64,000 nt of DNA from Alteriqipengyuania halimionae (GCF_009827575.1 NZ_WTYR01000001.1:2081001-2145000), one strand, 5' to 3'. Numbered from the stretch's first letter, positions 1-10,138 are shown. Made by a program: numbers and translations. The notes: generated by a model not told the origin, from the letters alone.

Positions 1-698
1 AGGTTCTCCCCTCCCGTCGCCATGGTCTTTTCCAGCACCACCGGATTGGTCATCAGGAAATGATCGGGGCTCATCGCATCGGTCATCGCGCGGGTCGCGA
101 AGCGCAGGCTCTCGCGCTGTTCGCGATCCAGCCCGTCGATACTGTCGACCGTAGAGAGCCAGTATTCGCTGAGCATCAGGTACATCTGGTGAAGCAGCGC
201 ATAGGCAGGGTGGGCGCGCCATGCCGGATCGGCAAAGCGGCGATCTGTCTTCGGCATTTCGGACGCTTCGCCGGCCTCGTCGCCGCGACCGGTGAAGCCC
301 TTCATCACGCTGTCCCAGATCGCCAGGCCTTCGCCCCAGGCTTTCTGCTGGGCTTTCATATCGACCGTCGGCAGAGACTTCGCCCACCCCTGCATCAGCG
401 TGGCGAACTGCGCGGGATCGAACGCTGCGGCCTGATCGCGCGCCTTGTCGGTCTGGTGCCGGAGGAAGTCGGTCCACATCGCGTTGACCCGCCCGCCCAG
501 CTCGGTCCAGTGGTTTATGTCGGGCACCTTGGGCGGCTCGGCCCCGGCTCCGGGCAGGAACTGGCCGAACATGTCGCGCGCGGCCTCGGCCTGGAATTGC
601 ATCAGCTTGGCAAAGCCGTCCATGCCGAACGGATCGCTGCCGAAGCCGGTCTCGTCCCCGCTATCGCCCTTGCTACCCTTTGTATCGTTCCCCGACAT
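1..698 (-). CDS. phaC: Class I poly(3-hydroxyalkanoate) synthase, N-terminal part (cut by window edge)
   Basis: Polymerises hydroxyacyl-CoA into polyhydroxyalkanoate storage granules. About 232 residues are visible and the gene runs off the left edge, so the catalytic Cys of the alpha/beta-hydrolase half is not seen. The recognisable part is the PhaC N-terminal domain: residues 150-230 contain DRRFADPAWRAHPAY, the Tyr/Leu-rich helix that follows, and DHFLMTNPVVLEKT near the edge. The start ATG (complement of 696-698) has a GAGGAG ribosome site just upstream. The gene is divergent from the aminotransferase at 796. Family assignment is strong; completeness cannot be judged. Confidence 0.93.
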   Translation of the reverse strand, partial: MSGNDTKGSKGDSGDETGFGSDPFGMDGFAKLMQFQAEAARDMFGQFLPGAGAEPPKVPDINHWTELGGRVNAMWTDFLRHQTDKARDQAAAFDPAQFATLMQGWAKSLPTVDMKAQQKAWGEGLAIWDSVMKGFTGRGDEAGEASEMPKTDRRFADPAWRAHPAYALLHQMYLMLSEYWLSTVDSIDGLDREQRESLRFATRAMTDAMSPDHFLMTNPVVLEKTMATGGEN

Positions 699-795
699 AC
701 GCGCTCCTCTCCCCCTCAACCGTGCTTCTTATAGAAACAGTGCGTCGCGACAAAGTCCGTTCCGGGCGGCGCGAGTTTCGATTATGGGTGGAGGG

Positions 796-1971
796 ATGAA
801 CGACGATTTCTACCGCATTCGCCGCCTGCCGCCCTATGTGATCGCCGAGGTCAACGCGATGCGTCACGCCGCGCGCGCGGGCGGTGAGGACGTGATCGAT
901 TTGGGCATGGGCAATCCCGATCGGCCACCGCCCGATTTCGTGATCGACAAATTGTGCGAAGTCGCGCGCAAGCCGTCGGCGCATGGCTATTCGCAATCGC
1001 GCGGCATTCCGGGGCTGAGGAAAGCGCAGGCCGGCTATTACCAGCGCCGTTTCGATGTCGAGCTCGATCCCGAGACCGAGATCGTGGTGACACTCGGCTC
1101 GAAGGAAGGGCTCGGCAGCCTCGCCACTGCGATCACCGCGCCTGGCGACGTGGTGCTGGCGCCCGATCCCTCCTATCCGATCCACACCTTCGGCTTCCTG
1201 ATCGCCGGCGCGACCATCCGCGCGGTGCCGACCACGGCGGACGACGAATATTGGCGCGCGCTCGACAATGCGATCTCGCACACCGTGCCGCGGCCGACCG
1301 TGCTGGTGGTGAACTACCCCTCGAACCCGACCGCCGAAGTGGTCGATGCCGCATTCTATCAGCGGCTGGTCGACTGGGCGAAGGAGAACCGGGTCTGGGT
1401 CCTCTCCGACCTTGCCTATACCGAGCTTTATTACGACGGGAATCCGACGCCTTCGATCATGCAGGCCAAAGGCGCAAAGGATGTCGCGGTGGAATTCACC
1501 ACCCTGTCGAAGACCTATTCGATGGCCGGCTGGCGGATGGGCTTTGCCGTCGGCAACCATCAGCTGATCGCGGCGCTGACACGGGTGAAATCCTATCTAG
1601 ATTACGGCGCCTTCACCCCGATCCAGGCGGCGAGCGCGGCGGCGCTGAACCACGGCGACGACTACGCGGCCGAGACCCGCGCGATCTATCACAAAAGGCG
1701 CGACGTGCTGGTCGAGAGCTTCTCGCGAGCCGGATGGGATGTGCCGCCGCCGCCCGCCTCGATGTTCGCCTGGTCTCCGCTGCCCGAGAAATATCGCGAC
1801 ATGGGGAGCCTCGAATTCTCCAAGCTGCTGCTGAAGGAAGCCAAGATCGCGGTCGCTCCCGGTGTCGGTTATGGCGAGCGCGGCGAAGGCTTCGTGCGCA
1901 TCGCGATGGTCGAGAACGAGCAGCGCATCCGCCAGGCCGCGCGCAACCTCAAGGCATTCCTCGCGAGCTGA
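796..1971 (+). CDS. alaC: PLP-dependent class I/II aminotransferase (AlaC / LL-diaminopimelate aminotransferase-like)
   Basis: A 391-residue fold-type I aminotransferase. Visible features are the N-terminal YRIRRLPPYVI and DLGMGNPD segments, the NYPSNPT substrate/cofactor loop, the SDLAYTELYYDG strand and the PLP-lysine motif SKTYSMAGWRMGF. This pattern is typical of the AlaC group, which makes alanine from pyruvate and glutamate; relatives are often labelled LL-diaminopimelate aminotransferase, so substrate is uncertain. The ATG at 796 is preferred over the one at 784 because GGTGGAGG sits directly upstream of it. An open frame extends back to 445 but overlaps phaC antisense and is not coding. 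Confidence 0.88.
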   Translation: MNDDFYRIRRLPPYVIAEVNAMRHAARAGGEDVIDLGMGNPDRPPPDFVIDKLCEVARKPSAHGYSQSRGIPGLRKAQAGYYQRRFDVELDPETEIVVTLGSKEGLGSLATAITAPGDVVLAPDPSYPIHTFGFLIAGATIRAVPTTADDEYWRALDNAISHTVPRPTVLVVNYPSNPTAEVVDAAFYQRLVDWAKENRVWVLSDLAYTELYYDGNPTPSIMQAKGAKDVAVEFTTLSKTYSMAGWRMGFAVGNHQLIAALTRVKSYLDYGAFTPIQAASAAALNHGDDYAAETRAIYHKRRDVLVESFSRAGWDVPPPPASMFAWSPLPEKYRDMGSLEFSKLLLKEAKIAVAPGVGYGERGEGFVRIAMVENEQRIRQAARNLKAFLAS

Positions 1972-2048
1972 GGCCGATTTCGCGAGAGGTCCGAAACGGA
2001 CCCGTTATCGCTTAGCGATCGCGTTTCGACGGCTATGGTTCGTGGTCG

Positions 2049-2771
2049 TTGGACGATAACGATCGCCTCCTTCCGCCCCGCTCAAGGGCAGCGTTTCTCT
2101 GGATTTCGCCGCGCGCGCTGCCGCACCAATGGGACTTGCGACGCTGCGGCTGGGCAAGCGATGGCGACAAACCGCCTGGCACCGAATCGGATCGATCGGT
2201 GATCCTGGCGGATGATGCCCATTTCATTGGCAAATGCCGTATCTCCCATCCGCGCGCCTGCACTGTTCTGGTTGGCGTCGCATCCTCGCCGGATCGTGCG
2301 CAATTGCTGCGCCGGGGCTTTGGCGATGTGCTCAGTCCGGAAACATCGCTGGGCGAATTGGCGGCGCGTGCAAGCCTCGCACTGGAACGGGCCTGCAGCC
2401 TGCCCCGCTATCGCAGGGTCGGCGGGCTCACACTCGATCTCGAGCGCCGCGACGGTTTCGTCGGGTCTGCTGCACTCGTGCTCCATCCGCGCGAATTTGC
2501 GATGTTGTGGCACTTGGCGAAAGTCGGCGATGTCGGGGCCAGCCGTACCGAGCTTCTGCGCGAGGTGTGGGACGTCCATCACGAGCCCGAGACCAATTCG
2601 GTTGCCGTCCACGCCTTTCGCATCCGGGCGAAGCTCCGCCACCACGCCCTCGACGCGATGCTCCAGACCGATCGCAGCGGTCGATACCGGCTGAAGGGTC
2701 TGGACGCGGGACCATGGCTGGGCGAGAGTACGGGCAAGGAGAGCATGCCCGATGAAACTGTCTTACGATAA
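2049..2771 (+). CDS. Winged-helix (OmpR/PhoB-type) DNA-binding protein with degenerate receiver-like N-terminus
   Basis: About 240 residues. The C-terminal half (roughly 150-225) is an OmpR/PhoB-type winged helix: LHPREFAMLWHLA, then SRTELLREVWDV, then NSVAVHAFRIRAKL and the wing TDRSGRYRL. The N-terminal half has receiver-like strands (VLVGVASSPDRAQLLRRGFGD) but no convincing phosphoacceptor aspartate pocket, so it may be a receiver that has lost phosphorylation. The start is uncertain: the TTG at 2049 is the furthest plausible one, and GTG near 2200 is an alternative. The stop lies 20 bp inside the crotonase gene in another frame, implying translational coupling. Confidence 0.7.
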   Translation: MDDNDRLLPPRSRAAFLWISPRALPHQWDLRRCGWASDGDKPPGTESDRSVILADDAHFIGKCRISHPRACTVLVGVASSPDRAQLLRRGFGDVLSPETSLGELAARASLALERACSLPRYRRVGGLTLDLERRDGFVGSAALVLHPREFAMLWHLAKVGDVGASRTELLREVWDVHHEPETNSVAVHAFRIRAKLRHHALDAMLQTDRSGRYRLKGLDAGPWLGESTGKESMPDETVLR

Positions 2772-3558
2772 CAACGAACGCGTCACGATCGAGGTGGAAG
2801 ACCACGTCGCGCAGGTACGCCTAGTGCGCGGCGACAAGATGAACGCGCTCGATCCGGACATGTTCGAAGCGATCCTGCGTGCGCAATTCGCGCTGTCCAA
2901 ATCCGAAGGCGTGCGCGCGGTGGTGCTTTCGGGTGAAGGGCGCGCCTTCTGCGCCGGCCTGGATCTCGCGAGCATGGCCACGGTCGGCGAGAATGAAATA
3001 ACGCCGATCACCGAACGCACCTATGGCAATGCCAACAAGTACCAGGAAGTTTCGGTCGGCTGGCGCAAGCTGCCGATGCCGGTGATCGCGGCGGTCCACG
3101 GCGTGTGCTTCGGCGGCGGACTTCAGATCGCCAGCGGAGCCGATATCCGCATCGCCCATCCCGAAACGCGGATGGCGATCATGGAACTGAAATGGGGCAT
3201 CGTGCCCGATATGGGTGGCTTTCTCCTGTGGCAGGGCACGGTGCGCGACGACGTGCTGCGCAAGCTGGTCTACACCTATGAAGAATTCACCGGCGAGGAG
3301 GCGCTGAAGCTGGGCCTGGCGACCGAGGTGTCAGACGAGCCACTCGCCCGCGCGACCGAACTCGCCCACACCATCGCCGATCGCAGCCCCGACGCGATCC
3401 GCGAGGCCAAGGGCCTGTTCGGCAGCTACCTGAACCATACGCCGGACGAAATCCTGATGGAGGAATCGGTCCGCCAGCAACGGCTGATGGGCACGAAGAA
3501 CCAGATGGAAGCCGTCGCCAGCCAGATGGCGAAGCGAAAGGGGAAGTTCGAGGACTAA
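2752..3558 (+). CDS. Crotonase / enoyl-CoA hydratase family protein
   Basis: A 268-residue crotonase-fold enzyme. The oxyanion-hole motifs are visible: GEGRAFCAGLDL near residue 65 and AVHGVCFGGGLQIASGADIRIA near 115-137. The later MELKWGIVPDMGG segment carries the usual catalytic loop with an acidic residue. It ends with a basic tail. Members act on acyl-CoA thioesters as hydratases, isomerases or hydrolases, and the sequence alone does not fix the substrate. It overlaps the winged-helix gene by 20 bp, so the two are probably co-expressed. Confidence 0.88.
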   Translation: MKLSYDNNERVTIEVEDHVAQVRLVRGDKMNALDPDMFEAILRAQFALSKSEGVRAVVLSGEGRAFCAGLDLASMATVGENEITPITERTYGNANKYQEVSVGWRKLPMPVIAAVHGVCFGGGLQIASGADIRIAHPETRMAIMELKWGIVPDMGGFLLWQGTVRDDVLRKLVYTYEEFTGEEALKLGLATEVSDEPLARATELAHTIADRSPDAIREAKGLFGSYLNHTPDEILMEESVRQQRLMGTKNQMEAVASQMAKRKGKFED

Positions 3559-3580
3559 CCGACAGAACGGCACAGCCGAC

Positions 3581-3609
3581 TTGACCGGCCTCCGTGCGCT
3601 GTATTACTA
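3581..3609 (+). promoter_or_regulatory. Candidate sigma70-type promoter for the CPBP protease gene
   Basis: TTGACC at 3581-3586 could be a -35 element. TTACTA at 3604-3609 (17-bp spacer) or TATTAC at 3602-3607 (15 bp) could serve as the -10. It lies between the crotonase stop and the ribosome site of the CPBP gene, where separate transcription is plausible. Matches are partial, so this is only a candidate. Confidence 0.4.
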
Positions 3610-3636
3610 TTGCAATACACCGAGGGAGGAAAACCG

Positions 3637-4344
3637 ATGCCTTTCACCGCGAGCAAGCGCCGTATTCTGCTAACCTATATCGCCGTGCTGATCGGCGGCT
3701 ATGCGCTGTTCATCGCGCCCAACCTGTTTTTCGGAATCTTCAAGGTGGGCGGCGGACTGACCGGGCTAAACCTCGCTTGGGTGGGGCTGTTCCAGCTGGC
3801 AAGCGTCACCGCGCTGGTGTGGTGGGCGGTGCGCAGCCTCGGAGGCTCGTTCCGCTCGATCGGGTGGGATTTCAGCGAATGGCCGCGCCAGTTTGCGATC
3901 GGCGGCGCAATCGGGCTCGCTTGGGCATTGTTCGAAATGCTGGTGTTGATCCCCTCCCATGGCGGCGCGGAAGAGCCCAATGTCGCGCGGATCATCGAGA
4001 ATATCGACAGCCAGGTGATCGGTCTGGTCGGCTACCTCGTGTGGGGCGTGATCGGCGGCGGCATCACCGAGGAAATCTTCAATCGCGGTTTCACCATCAA
4101 CGTGCTGCGTGCGGTGTTCGATGACAAACGCCTCGGCCTTTGGGTCGCCGCGACGCTATCGATCGTGTTGTTCATGGTCGGCCACCTGCCGCAAAACGGG
4201 TTCGACTGGATCACGATCCTGATCCCGACACTGATCTATACCGGCTTGTTCGTGTTCACCGGCAAACTCGCCGCGCCGATCGCTGCCCACGCAGTGCATA
4301 ATGCAGTCGTTCTGGGAATCATCTACGCGCGGTACATCGCCTGA
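3637..4344 (+). CDS. CPBP family intramembrane glutamic protease
   Basis: A 235-residue multi-pass membrane protein with hydrophobic segments near residues 8-30, 42-62, 80-100, 135-160, 175-195 and 205-230. The CPBP (Abi/CAAX protease) signature is present: GGGITEEIFNRGF (the EExxxR motif), a middle histidine in GHLPQNG, and a final His/Asn motif HAVHNAVVLG. Members cleave substrates within the membrane, or act in prenyl-protein processing or bacteriocin self-protection; the substrate here is unknown. The ATG at 3637 has GGGAGGA seven bases upstream, which excludes the longer frame from 3610. It is convergent with csaA, with a 7-bp gap. Confidence 0.88.
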   Translation: MPFTASKRRILLTYIAVLIGGYALFIAPNLFFGIFKVGGGLTGLNLAWVGLFQLASVTALVWWAVRSLGGSFRSIGWDFSEWPRQFAIGGAIGLAWALFEMLVLIPSHGGAEEPNVARIIENIDSQVIGLVGYLVWGVIGGGITEEIFNRGFTINVLRAVFDDKRLGLWVAATLSIVLFMVGHLPQNGFDWITILIPTLIYTGLFVFTGKLAAPIAAHAVHNAVVLGIIYARYIA

Positions 4345-4351
4345 GGCGAGG

Positions 4352-4723
4352 TCAAAACAGCCGCGCGCCCAGCGGGACGTCCCGATCCGGAGCGAAGAGG
4401 ACGACATTTCCGTCTTCGTCCGGGAAGCCGACCGTCAGAACATCGGACATCATGTTGGCGATCTGGCGCGGCGGGAAATTGACCACCGCAGCCACCAGCC
4501 TGCCGACCAGCGCCTCACGATCGTAAAGCGTGGTGATCTGCGCGGAGGAGCGTTTGTGTCCGATCGCCGGGCCGAAATCGATCGTCAGCTTGAACGCCGG
4601 ATTGCGCGCTTCGGGAAAATCCTCGACCGCGACGATCCGGCCGACACGGATATCGACCTTGAGGAAATCGTCGAACGCGATGGTCTCGGCCGCCGGATTG
4701 GCGGGATCGTGCTCCAGATGCAT
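4352..4723 (-). CDS. csaA: CsaA-like tRNA-binding domain protein
   Basis: A 123-residue single-domain OB-fold protein of the EMAPII/tRNA-binding family: IAFDDFLKVDIRVGRIVAVE at the start, then KLTIDFG, SSAQITTLY, VVNFPPRQIANMMSDVLTVGF and a C-terminal LGARLF. CsaA proteins bind tRNA non-specifically and have been linked to secretion chaperone activity. The chosen ATG lies 2 bp after the fghA stop, making it the last gene of the formaldehyde operon. A longer frame from 4750 would overlap fghA. The role in that operon is not obvious and may simply be read-through. Confidence 0.88.
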   Translation of the reverse strand: MHLEHDPANPAAETIAFDDFLKVDIRVGRIVAVEDFPEARNPAFKLTIDFGPAIGHKRSSAQITTLYDREALVGRLVAAVVNFPPRQIANMMSDVLTVGFPDEDGNVVLFAPDRDVPLGARLF

Positions 4724-4725
4724 GG

Positions 4726-5577
4726 CTATCCCAGCCGCGCCGCATGCCACGCGACGTGATCGGCCATGAAGGTCGAGATGAAATAGTAGGAGTGGTCATA
4801 GCCCTCCTGCATGCGGATGGTGGCCTCGATGCCCGCATCCTTGCAAGCCGCCGCGAGCAATTCGGGCTTGAGCTGCTCCTCGAGGAACTGGTCTGCCGTG
4901 CCCTGATCGACCAGCAATTCCGGCACCCGCGCGCCGTCCTCGATCAGCGCGACCGCATCGTATTCACGCCATGCCTGTCGATCGTCACCCAGATAGCGGC
5001 CGAGCGCCTTCTCGCCCCATGGCACCTGGCTCGGCGCGACGATCGGGGCGAAGGCGCTGACCGAGCGGAAGCGATCGGCATTGCGCAAGCCGATGGTGAG
5101 CGCGCCGTGGCCGCCCATCGAGTGGCCGGTGATGCCCTGCCGGTCCATATCGGCGGGGAAACGAGCCGCGATCAGTTCGGGCAATTCGCGCTCGATATAG
5201 GAGCGCATGCGGTAGTGCTTCGCCCACGGCTCCTCGGTCGCATCGACATAGAAACCCGCGCCCTTGCCGAAATCGTATTCATCCTCGGCATCGGGCACGT
5301 CGTCCCCGCGCGGGGACGTGTCGGGCGCGACCAGGATCACGCCGTGCTCGGCGCAGGCCGCGCGATACTCGCCCTTCTCCATGACATTGGCATGGGTGCA
5401 GGTGAGGCCCGAGAGAAACCACAGCACCGGCAGCTTCGCGCCGTCGGCATGCGGCGGGACATAGACCGCGAAGTTCATCCCGGTCCCGGTCTCTTCGGAA
5501 GCGTGCGAATAGACGCCCTGCGTCCCGCCGAAGGCCTTGTTCTCGCTGACGGTTTCCATGGTCACATCGGCGCTCAT
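4726..5577 (-). CDS. fghA: S-formylglutathione hydrolase
   Basis: Hydrolyses S-formylglutathione to formate and glutathione, the second step of glutathione-dependent formaldehyde oxidation in the cytoplasm. The 283 residues match the usual length. Visible motifs are LPVLWFLSGLTCTHAN, the nucleophile Ser153 in GHSMGGHGAL, an acid in LVDQGTADQFL and the catalytic His in GYDHSYYFISTF. The start ATG overlaps the VOC gene stop (ATGA), which is typical of coupling and explains why the upstream part of the open frame is ignored. The partner dehydrogenase adhC is three genes upstream in the same operon. Confidence 0.95.
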   Translation of the reverse strand: MSADVTMETVSENKAFGGTQGVYSHASEETGTGMNFAVYVPPHADGAKLPVLWFLSGLTCTHANVMEKGEYRAACAEHGVILVAPDTSPRGDDVPDAEDEYDFGKGAGFYVDATEEPWAKHYRMRSYIERELPELIAARFPADMDRQGITGHSMGGHGALTIGLRNADRFRSVSAFAPIVAPSQVPWGEKALGRYLGDDRQAWREYDAVALIEDGARVPELLVDQGTADQFLEEQLKPELLAAACKDAGIEATIRMQEGYDHSYYFISTFMADHVAWHAARLG

Positions 5578-5966
5578 TTCGGACGATAGATCCCGCAGAC
5601 CTTGTGTCCGTCGAGATCGCGGAAATAGCTCAGATGCGCCGAGCCGATGCTGGTCTCGCGCAGGCCGGGCGGGTCTTCGATGCTGGTGCCGCCATTGGCA
5701 ATCGCGACGTCGTGCAGTTCCTTGACCTGCTCGGCCGACGAACACTTGAAGCCGATCGTCATCCCGTTGGCGCAGGTCGCGATCTCGTCATTGATCGGCT
5801 CGCTCAGCGCCAGGATATCGCCGTCATGGCTGAAGAACACGCGCTTGTGGCCGCTATCGGCGCTGTTCTCGAACGTCGTCTCGACGCCGAGCACGGCGAG
5901 GACCTTTTCGTAGAAGGCCTTCGATTTCTCGATGTCGTTGGTGCCGATCATGATGTGATTGAACAT
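5574..5966 (-). CDS. VOC (glyoxalase/bleomycin-resistance) family protein
   Basis: A 130-residue protein with paired beta-alpha-beta units: FNHIMIGTNDIEKSKAFYEKVL at the start and HLSYFRDLDGHKVCGIYRP at the end, the two halves of a VOC metal fold. Candidate metal ligands are His4, His114 or nearby, and a Glu/Asp in the second half. Relatives include lactoylglutathione-lyase-like proteins that act on glutathione adducts. Its place between adhC and fghA suggests work on a glutathione or aldehyde intermediate, but that is inference. A GAGGAG ribosome site precedes the start. Confidence 0.85.
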   Translation of the reverse strand: MFNHIMIGTNDIEKSKAFYEKVLAVLGVETTFENSADSGHKRVFFSHDGDILALSEPINDEIATCANGMTIGFKCSSAEQVKELHDVAIANGGTSIEDPPGLRETSIGSAHLSYFRDLDGHKVCGIYRPK

Positions 5967-5976
5967 GGGTCTCTCC

Positions 5977-6347
5977 TCAAATGTCGGTAGGGCGATAGGC
6001 TGTGGCCGGATCGCCGGTATTGGCGGTGTCCGCCGGGTCGATGATGACAAGCTTCGCCTCGCCTTCCGGTACGCGCGGAAAATGCTCCACCCCGCGCGGA
6101 ACGACGATGAACTCGCTCGGCCCCAGCGTTTCAACGTGGTCGCGAAATTCCATCCGCAGCGTGCCCTCGATCACGATGAACATCTCATCGGTATCGGCAT
6201 GGCTGTGCCACTGGAAATCACCCGCCGCCTTGGCGAGGCGTATTTCGTTGCTGTTGTATCTGCCTGCAATACGCGGCGCCCAGTGATCGTCGAACCTGGC
6301 GAATTTCTCCGCCAGATTGACCTTCCTGGGCGTCGCCGCCGAGGTCA

Positions 6348-6348
<1 letters not shown>
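5977..6348 (-). CDS. Small cupin-domain protein of the formaldehyde operon
   Basis: A 123-residue single cupin. Motif 1 is visible as WHSHADTDEMFIVIEGTLRMEF and motif 2 as VVPRGVEHFPRVPEG, giving His-x-His, Glu and a later His as likely metal ligands. The start ATG overlaps the adhC stop (ATGA), so it is co-translated with adhC. Substrate is unknown; cupins of this kind bind metal and small molecules. The operon context suggests a role with aldehydes or glutathione conjugates. Confidence 0.85.
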
Positions 6349-7454
<1,106 letters not shown>

Positions 7455-7518
7455 TTCGGGTCTCCTGTTTGGAGGCCCACATGCCGGTCCGCCGCCGCCG
7501 TTACAAGATGTTAGGCGA

Positions 7519-8253
7519 TCAGAATCCCGCGCTGATCGAGAAGACCACGGCTGTATCCTGCCCGGGCACGTCGGGCAGATCGGTGTCGATGTAGGCGATG
7601 CCGACCGTCAGCGGGCCGATGTCCGCGCTCGCGCCCAAGGACCAGTCCCAATAGCTTCCGACATAGGCGAGGCTGCCATCGGAATAGCCGGCATGCGCCG
7701 ACAGGCTGATCGGGGTCCCCGGCAACGGTGCGTCGAGCCCGCCATGGAGATAGATATTGTCGGCATTGCCCAGCGCATCCTGGCTCGGTGCATAGGCAGC
7801 ACCGATCGTCGCGTCGACCGGTCCGAGAGCCTGGGTGAGCGAAACATAGGGTTCGAAATATTCGGCGTCACCGAATGCGCTGTCGCCATTGGGATAGGCG
7901 TAATAGAGCAGGCCGATATCGAGCCCCGTGCCGGGCGCGATTTCGGTGGCGTAACCGGCATAGAGATCGACTTCGATGCTGCCATACAAACCGCTGTCTT
8001 CGAGCGAGGATGCCCAGGTACCGATGTAGAAACCGCTCGAATGTTCGAGATTGATCGATCCCTGGATCGCCGGATCTTCATCGGAAAAGGACACGCCGCG
8101 GAAGCGGTAATCGGAGACCAGGTCGACACTGCCACTGATGGTCAGATCGCTGGCATCGCTCTCGTCCTCATCCTGGGCCGCGGCCGGTGCGGCCAGGGCA
8201 AGGCTGGCACAGACTGCCAGGGCACTCGAGGCGAAGAGATTTCCCGTACGCAT
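7519..8253 (-). CDS. TorF family putative porin (TIGR02001-type outer-membrane protein)
   Basis: A 244-residue exported beta-barrel protein. A signal peptide (hydrophobic core then AAPAAAQ) is followed by the typical start of this family, [22 protein letters not shown], then alternating strands rich in Tyr/Gly and a terminal phenylalanine (VVFSISAGF) as in outer-membrane barrels. In many alphaproteobacteria it follows glnK-amtB, as here, so a role in uptake of a nitrogen compound is plausible but unproven. An AGGAG ribosome site precedes the ATG. Confidence 0.85.
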   Translation of the reverse strand: MRTGNLFASSALAVCASLALAAPAAAQDEDESDASDLTISGSVDLVSDYRFRGVSFSDEDPAIQGSINLEHSSGFYIGTWASSLEDSGLYGSIEVDLYAGYATEIAPGTGLDIGLLYYAYPNGDSAFGDAEYFEPYVSLTQALGPVDATIGAAYAPSQDALGNADNIYLHGGLDAPLPGTPISLSAHAGYSDGSLAYVGSYWDWSLGASADIGPLTVGIAYIDTDLPDVPGQDTAVVFSISAGF

Positions 8254-8344
8254 AACGCTACTCCTGTTGTTTTCGGTATCGTCTCCTCTCCGCCCCCTGG
8301 GGCCGCGTCCCGGTCTGTGCCGGGATCGCGGCCATTCCCGTCGG

Positions 8345-9700
8345 TCAGTAATTGTAGGCGCGTTCGCCATGCTCCCCGAGGTCGAGCCCTTCGCGCTCGA
8401 CATCTTCGGGCACGCGTCCGCCTGTCAGGACCTTGGCGATGAAGAACGCTATGGCAGCCCCCACGCCGGCCCAGGCGATCGCGACCAGCACGGCCTGCAG
8501 CTGGATCACGAACTGCGCACCGGCAGCGTAATCGGCATCGCCCGGACCGCCGAGCGCCGGCAGCATCGTGAACGCGGTGCCCAGCGAACCGACGATCCCG
8601 CCGAGCCCGTGAATGCCGAACACGTCCGCAGTATCGTCGAAGCCCAGCTTGGGCTTGATGCTGGTGACGAACCAGAAGCACACCAGTGCTGCGATCCCGC
8701 CGATCAGGATCGCCCCGAACGGGCCGCTATTGCCCGCCGCCGGGGTCACCGCGACGAGGCCCGCGATCGCGCCCGAGCAGCCGCCCAGCAGCGAACCCTT
8801 GTGGCCGGTCAGCTTCTCGCCCAGCATCCAGAACAGCACGCCCGCAGCGGTCGCGACGAAGGTGTTGAGCACCGCAAGCGCGGCCACGCCGTCGGCTTCC
8901 AGTTCGGAACCGCCGTTGAAGCCGAACCAGCCCACCCACAGCAGGCCGGTGCCGACCAGCGTCATCGTCAGCGAGTGCGGCGGCATCGGTTCTTTCTGGT
9001 AGCCGACGCGCTTGCCCAGGATCAGGCAGCCGACCAGCGCCGAGACGCCGGCATTGATGTGGACCACCGTTCCGCCCGCAAAGTCGAGCGCGCCCCATTC
9101 GAAGATCAGGCCGCCGGTCGCCCACACCATGTGCGCAATCGGGAAATAGACGATCGTCAGCCAGATGGCGGTAAACACCATCATGGTCGAGAACTTGGCC
9201 CGTTCCATCGTGCCGCCCACGACCAGCGCGGCGGTAATCGCGGCGAAGGTCATCTGGAAGGCGATGAAGATGTATTCGGGGATCTCGACCCCGTCGCTGA
9301 AGGTCGCCGCCCCCGAATCCGCGGTCACGCCGTTCAGGAACACCTTGCTGAAGTCGGAGATGACCACGTGGCTGTCGCCGCCGAATGCCAGAGAGTAACC
9401 ATAGGTCACCCAGATAAGCATCGCGAGCGAGGCGACGCCCAGCACCTGGGTGAGCACCGACGCCATGTTCTTGGTCCGCGCGAGGCCGCCATAGAACAGC
9501 GCCACGCCGGGCACGATCATCGCCATCACCAATACGGTGGCGACGATCATCCATGCGGTATCGCCCTTGGCGATGCTCGCTGCGGCTTCGGCTGCAGCCA
9601 CGGCAGGGCCGGTATCCGCAGGCGCCTCCATCGCAAAGGCGGGCGTCGCCACCAATGCGGCAAACCCGGCGGCAGCAATTTTTCTCAAGCTAAACATCAT
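8345..9700 (-). CDS. amtB: Ammonium transporter
   Basis: A 451-residue Amt/Mep channel of the inner membrane. A cleavable-looking N-terminal segment ends near AFAMEAP, followed by about eleven hydrophobic helices. Family motifs include GVALFYGGLARTKNMASVL, AIGYSLAFGGD-like residues near 110, the first pore histidine in VVHINAGVSALVG and the second in DVFGIHGLGGIVG. It conducts ammonium/ammonia and is gated by GlnK. It lies 12 bp after glnK, the conserved arrangement. A second ATG three bases in (9697) could also be the start. Confidence 0.96.
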   Translation of the reverse strand: MMFSLRKIAAAGFAALVATPAFAMEAPADTGPAVAAAEAAASIAKGDTAWMIVATVLVMAMIVPGVALFYGGLARTKNMASVLTQVLGVASLAMLIWVTYGYSLAFGGDSHVVISDFSKVFLNGVTADSGAATFSDGVEIPEYIFIAFQMTFAAITAALVVGGTMERAKFSTMMVFTAIWLTIVYFPIAHMVWATGGLIFEWGALDFAGGTVVHINAGVSALVGCLILGKRVGYQKEPMPPHSLTMTLVGTGLLWVGWFGFNGGSELEADGVAALAVLNTFVATAAGVLFWMLGEKLTGHKGSLLGGCSGAIAGLVAVTPAAGNSGPFGAILIGGIAALVCFWFVTSIKPKLGFDDTADVFGIHGLGGIVGSLGTAFTMLPALGGPGDADYAAGAQFVIQLQAVLVAIAWAGVGAAIAFFIAKVLTGGRVPEDVEREGLDLGEHGERAYNY

Positions 9701-9712
9701 GTCTGGCCCCTC

Positions 9713-10051
9713 TCAGAGTGCGTGTTCGTCGGTTTCACCGGTGCGGATGCGAACCGCGGAGGCGACATCGAGCGCGAAGATCTTGCCGTCGCCGATCGAT
9801 CCGGTCTGGGCGGCGGCGATCACCGCTTCGATCGCGCCGGGCGCGACATCGTCGGGCACGACCGATTCGATGCGGATCTTCGGCACGAAGTCGTACGAGT
9901 ATTCGGCTCCACGATAGATCTCGGTATGGCCCCGCTGGCGGCCGTAGCCCTGGACCTCGGATATCGTCAGTCCCTTGGCACCGGCTTCGGTGAGCGCTTC
10001 GCGCACCGCCTCCAGCTTGAACGGCTTCACGATTGCGATGAGCAGTTTCAT
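9713..10051 (-). CDS. glnK: P-II family nitrogen regulator GlnK
   Basis: A 112-residue trimeric signalling protein that senses 2-oxoglutarate and ATP/ADP and blocks AmtB when nitrogen is plentiful. MKLLIAIVKPFKLEAVREAL opens the fold. The T-loop carries Tyr51 in RGAEYSYDF, the usual uridylylation site, and the C-terminal signature TGSIGDGKIF is present. It is first in the glnK-amtB-TorF unit. The 270-bp leader upstream was examined for a sigma54 site and none convincing was found. Confidence 0.96.
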   Translation of the reverse strand: MKLLIAIVKPFKLEAVREALTEAGAKGLTISEVQGYGRQRGHTEIYRGAEYSYDFVPKIRIESVVPDDVAPGAIEAVIAAAQTGSIGDGKIFALDVASAVRIRTGETDEHAL

Positions 10052-10138
10052 GCACCCCCCTTTGCGCAGTTAAATTTCAACAACACGGCACTTGGGCGAA
10101 CGAAAACGTCGCTTGCATCGTAACCGATTTGTCATTTA

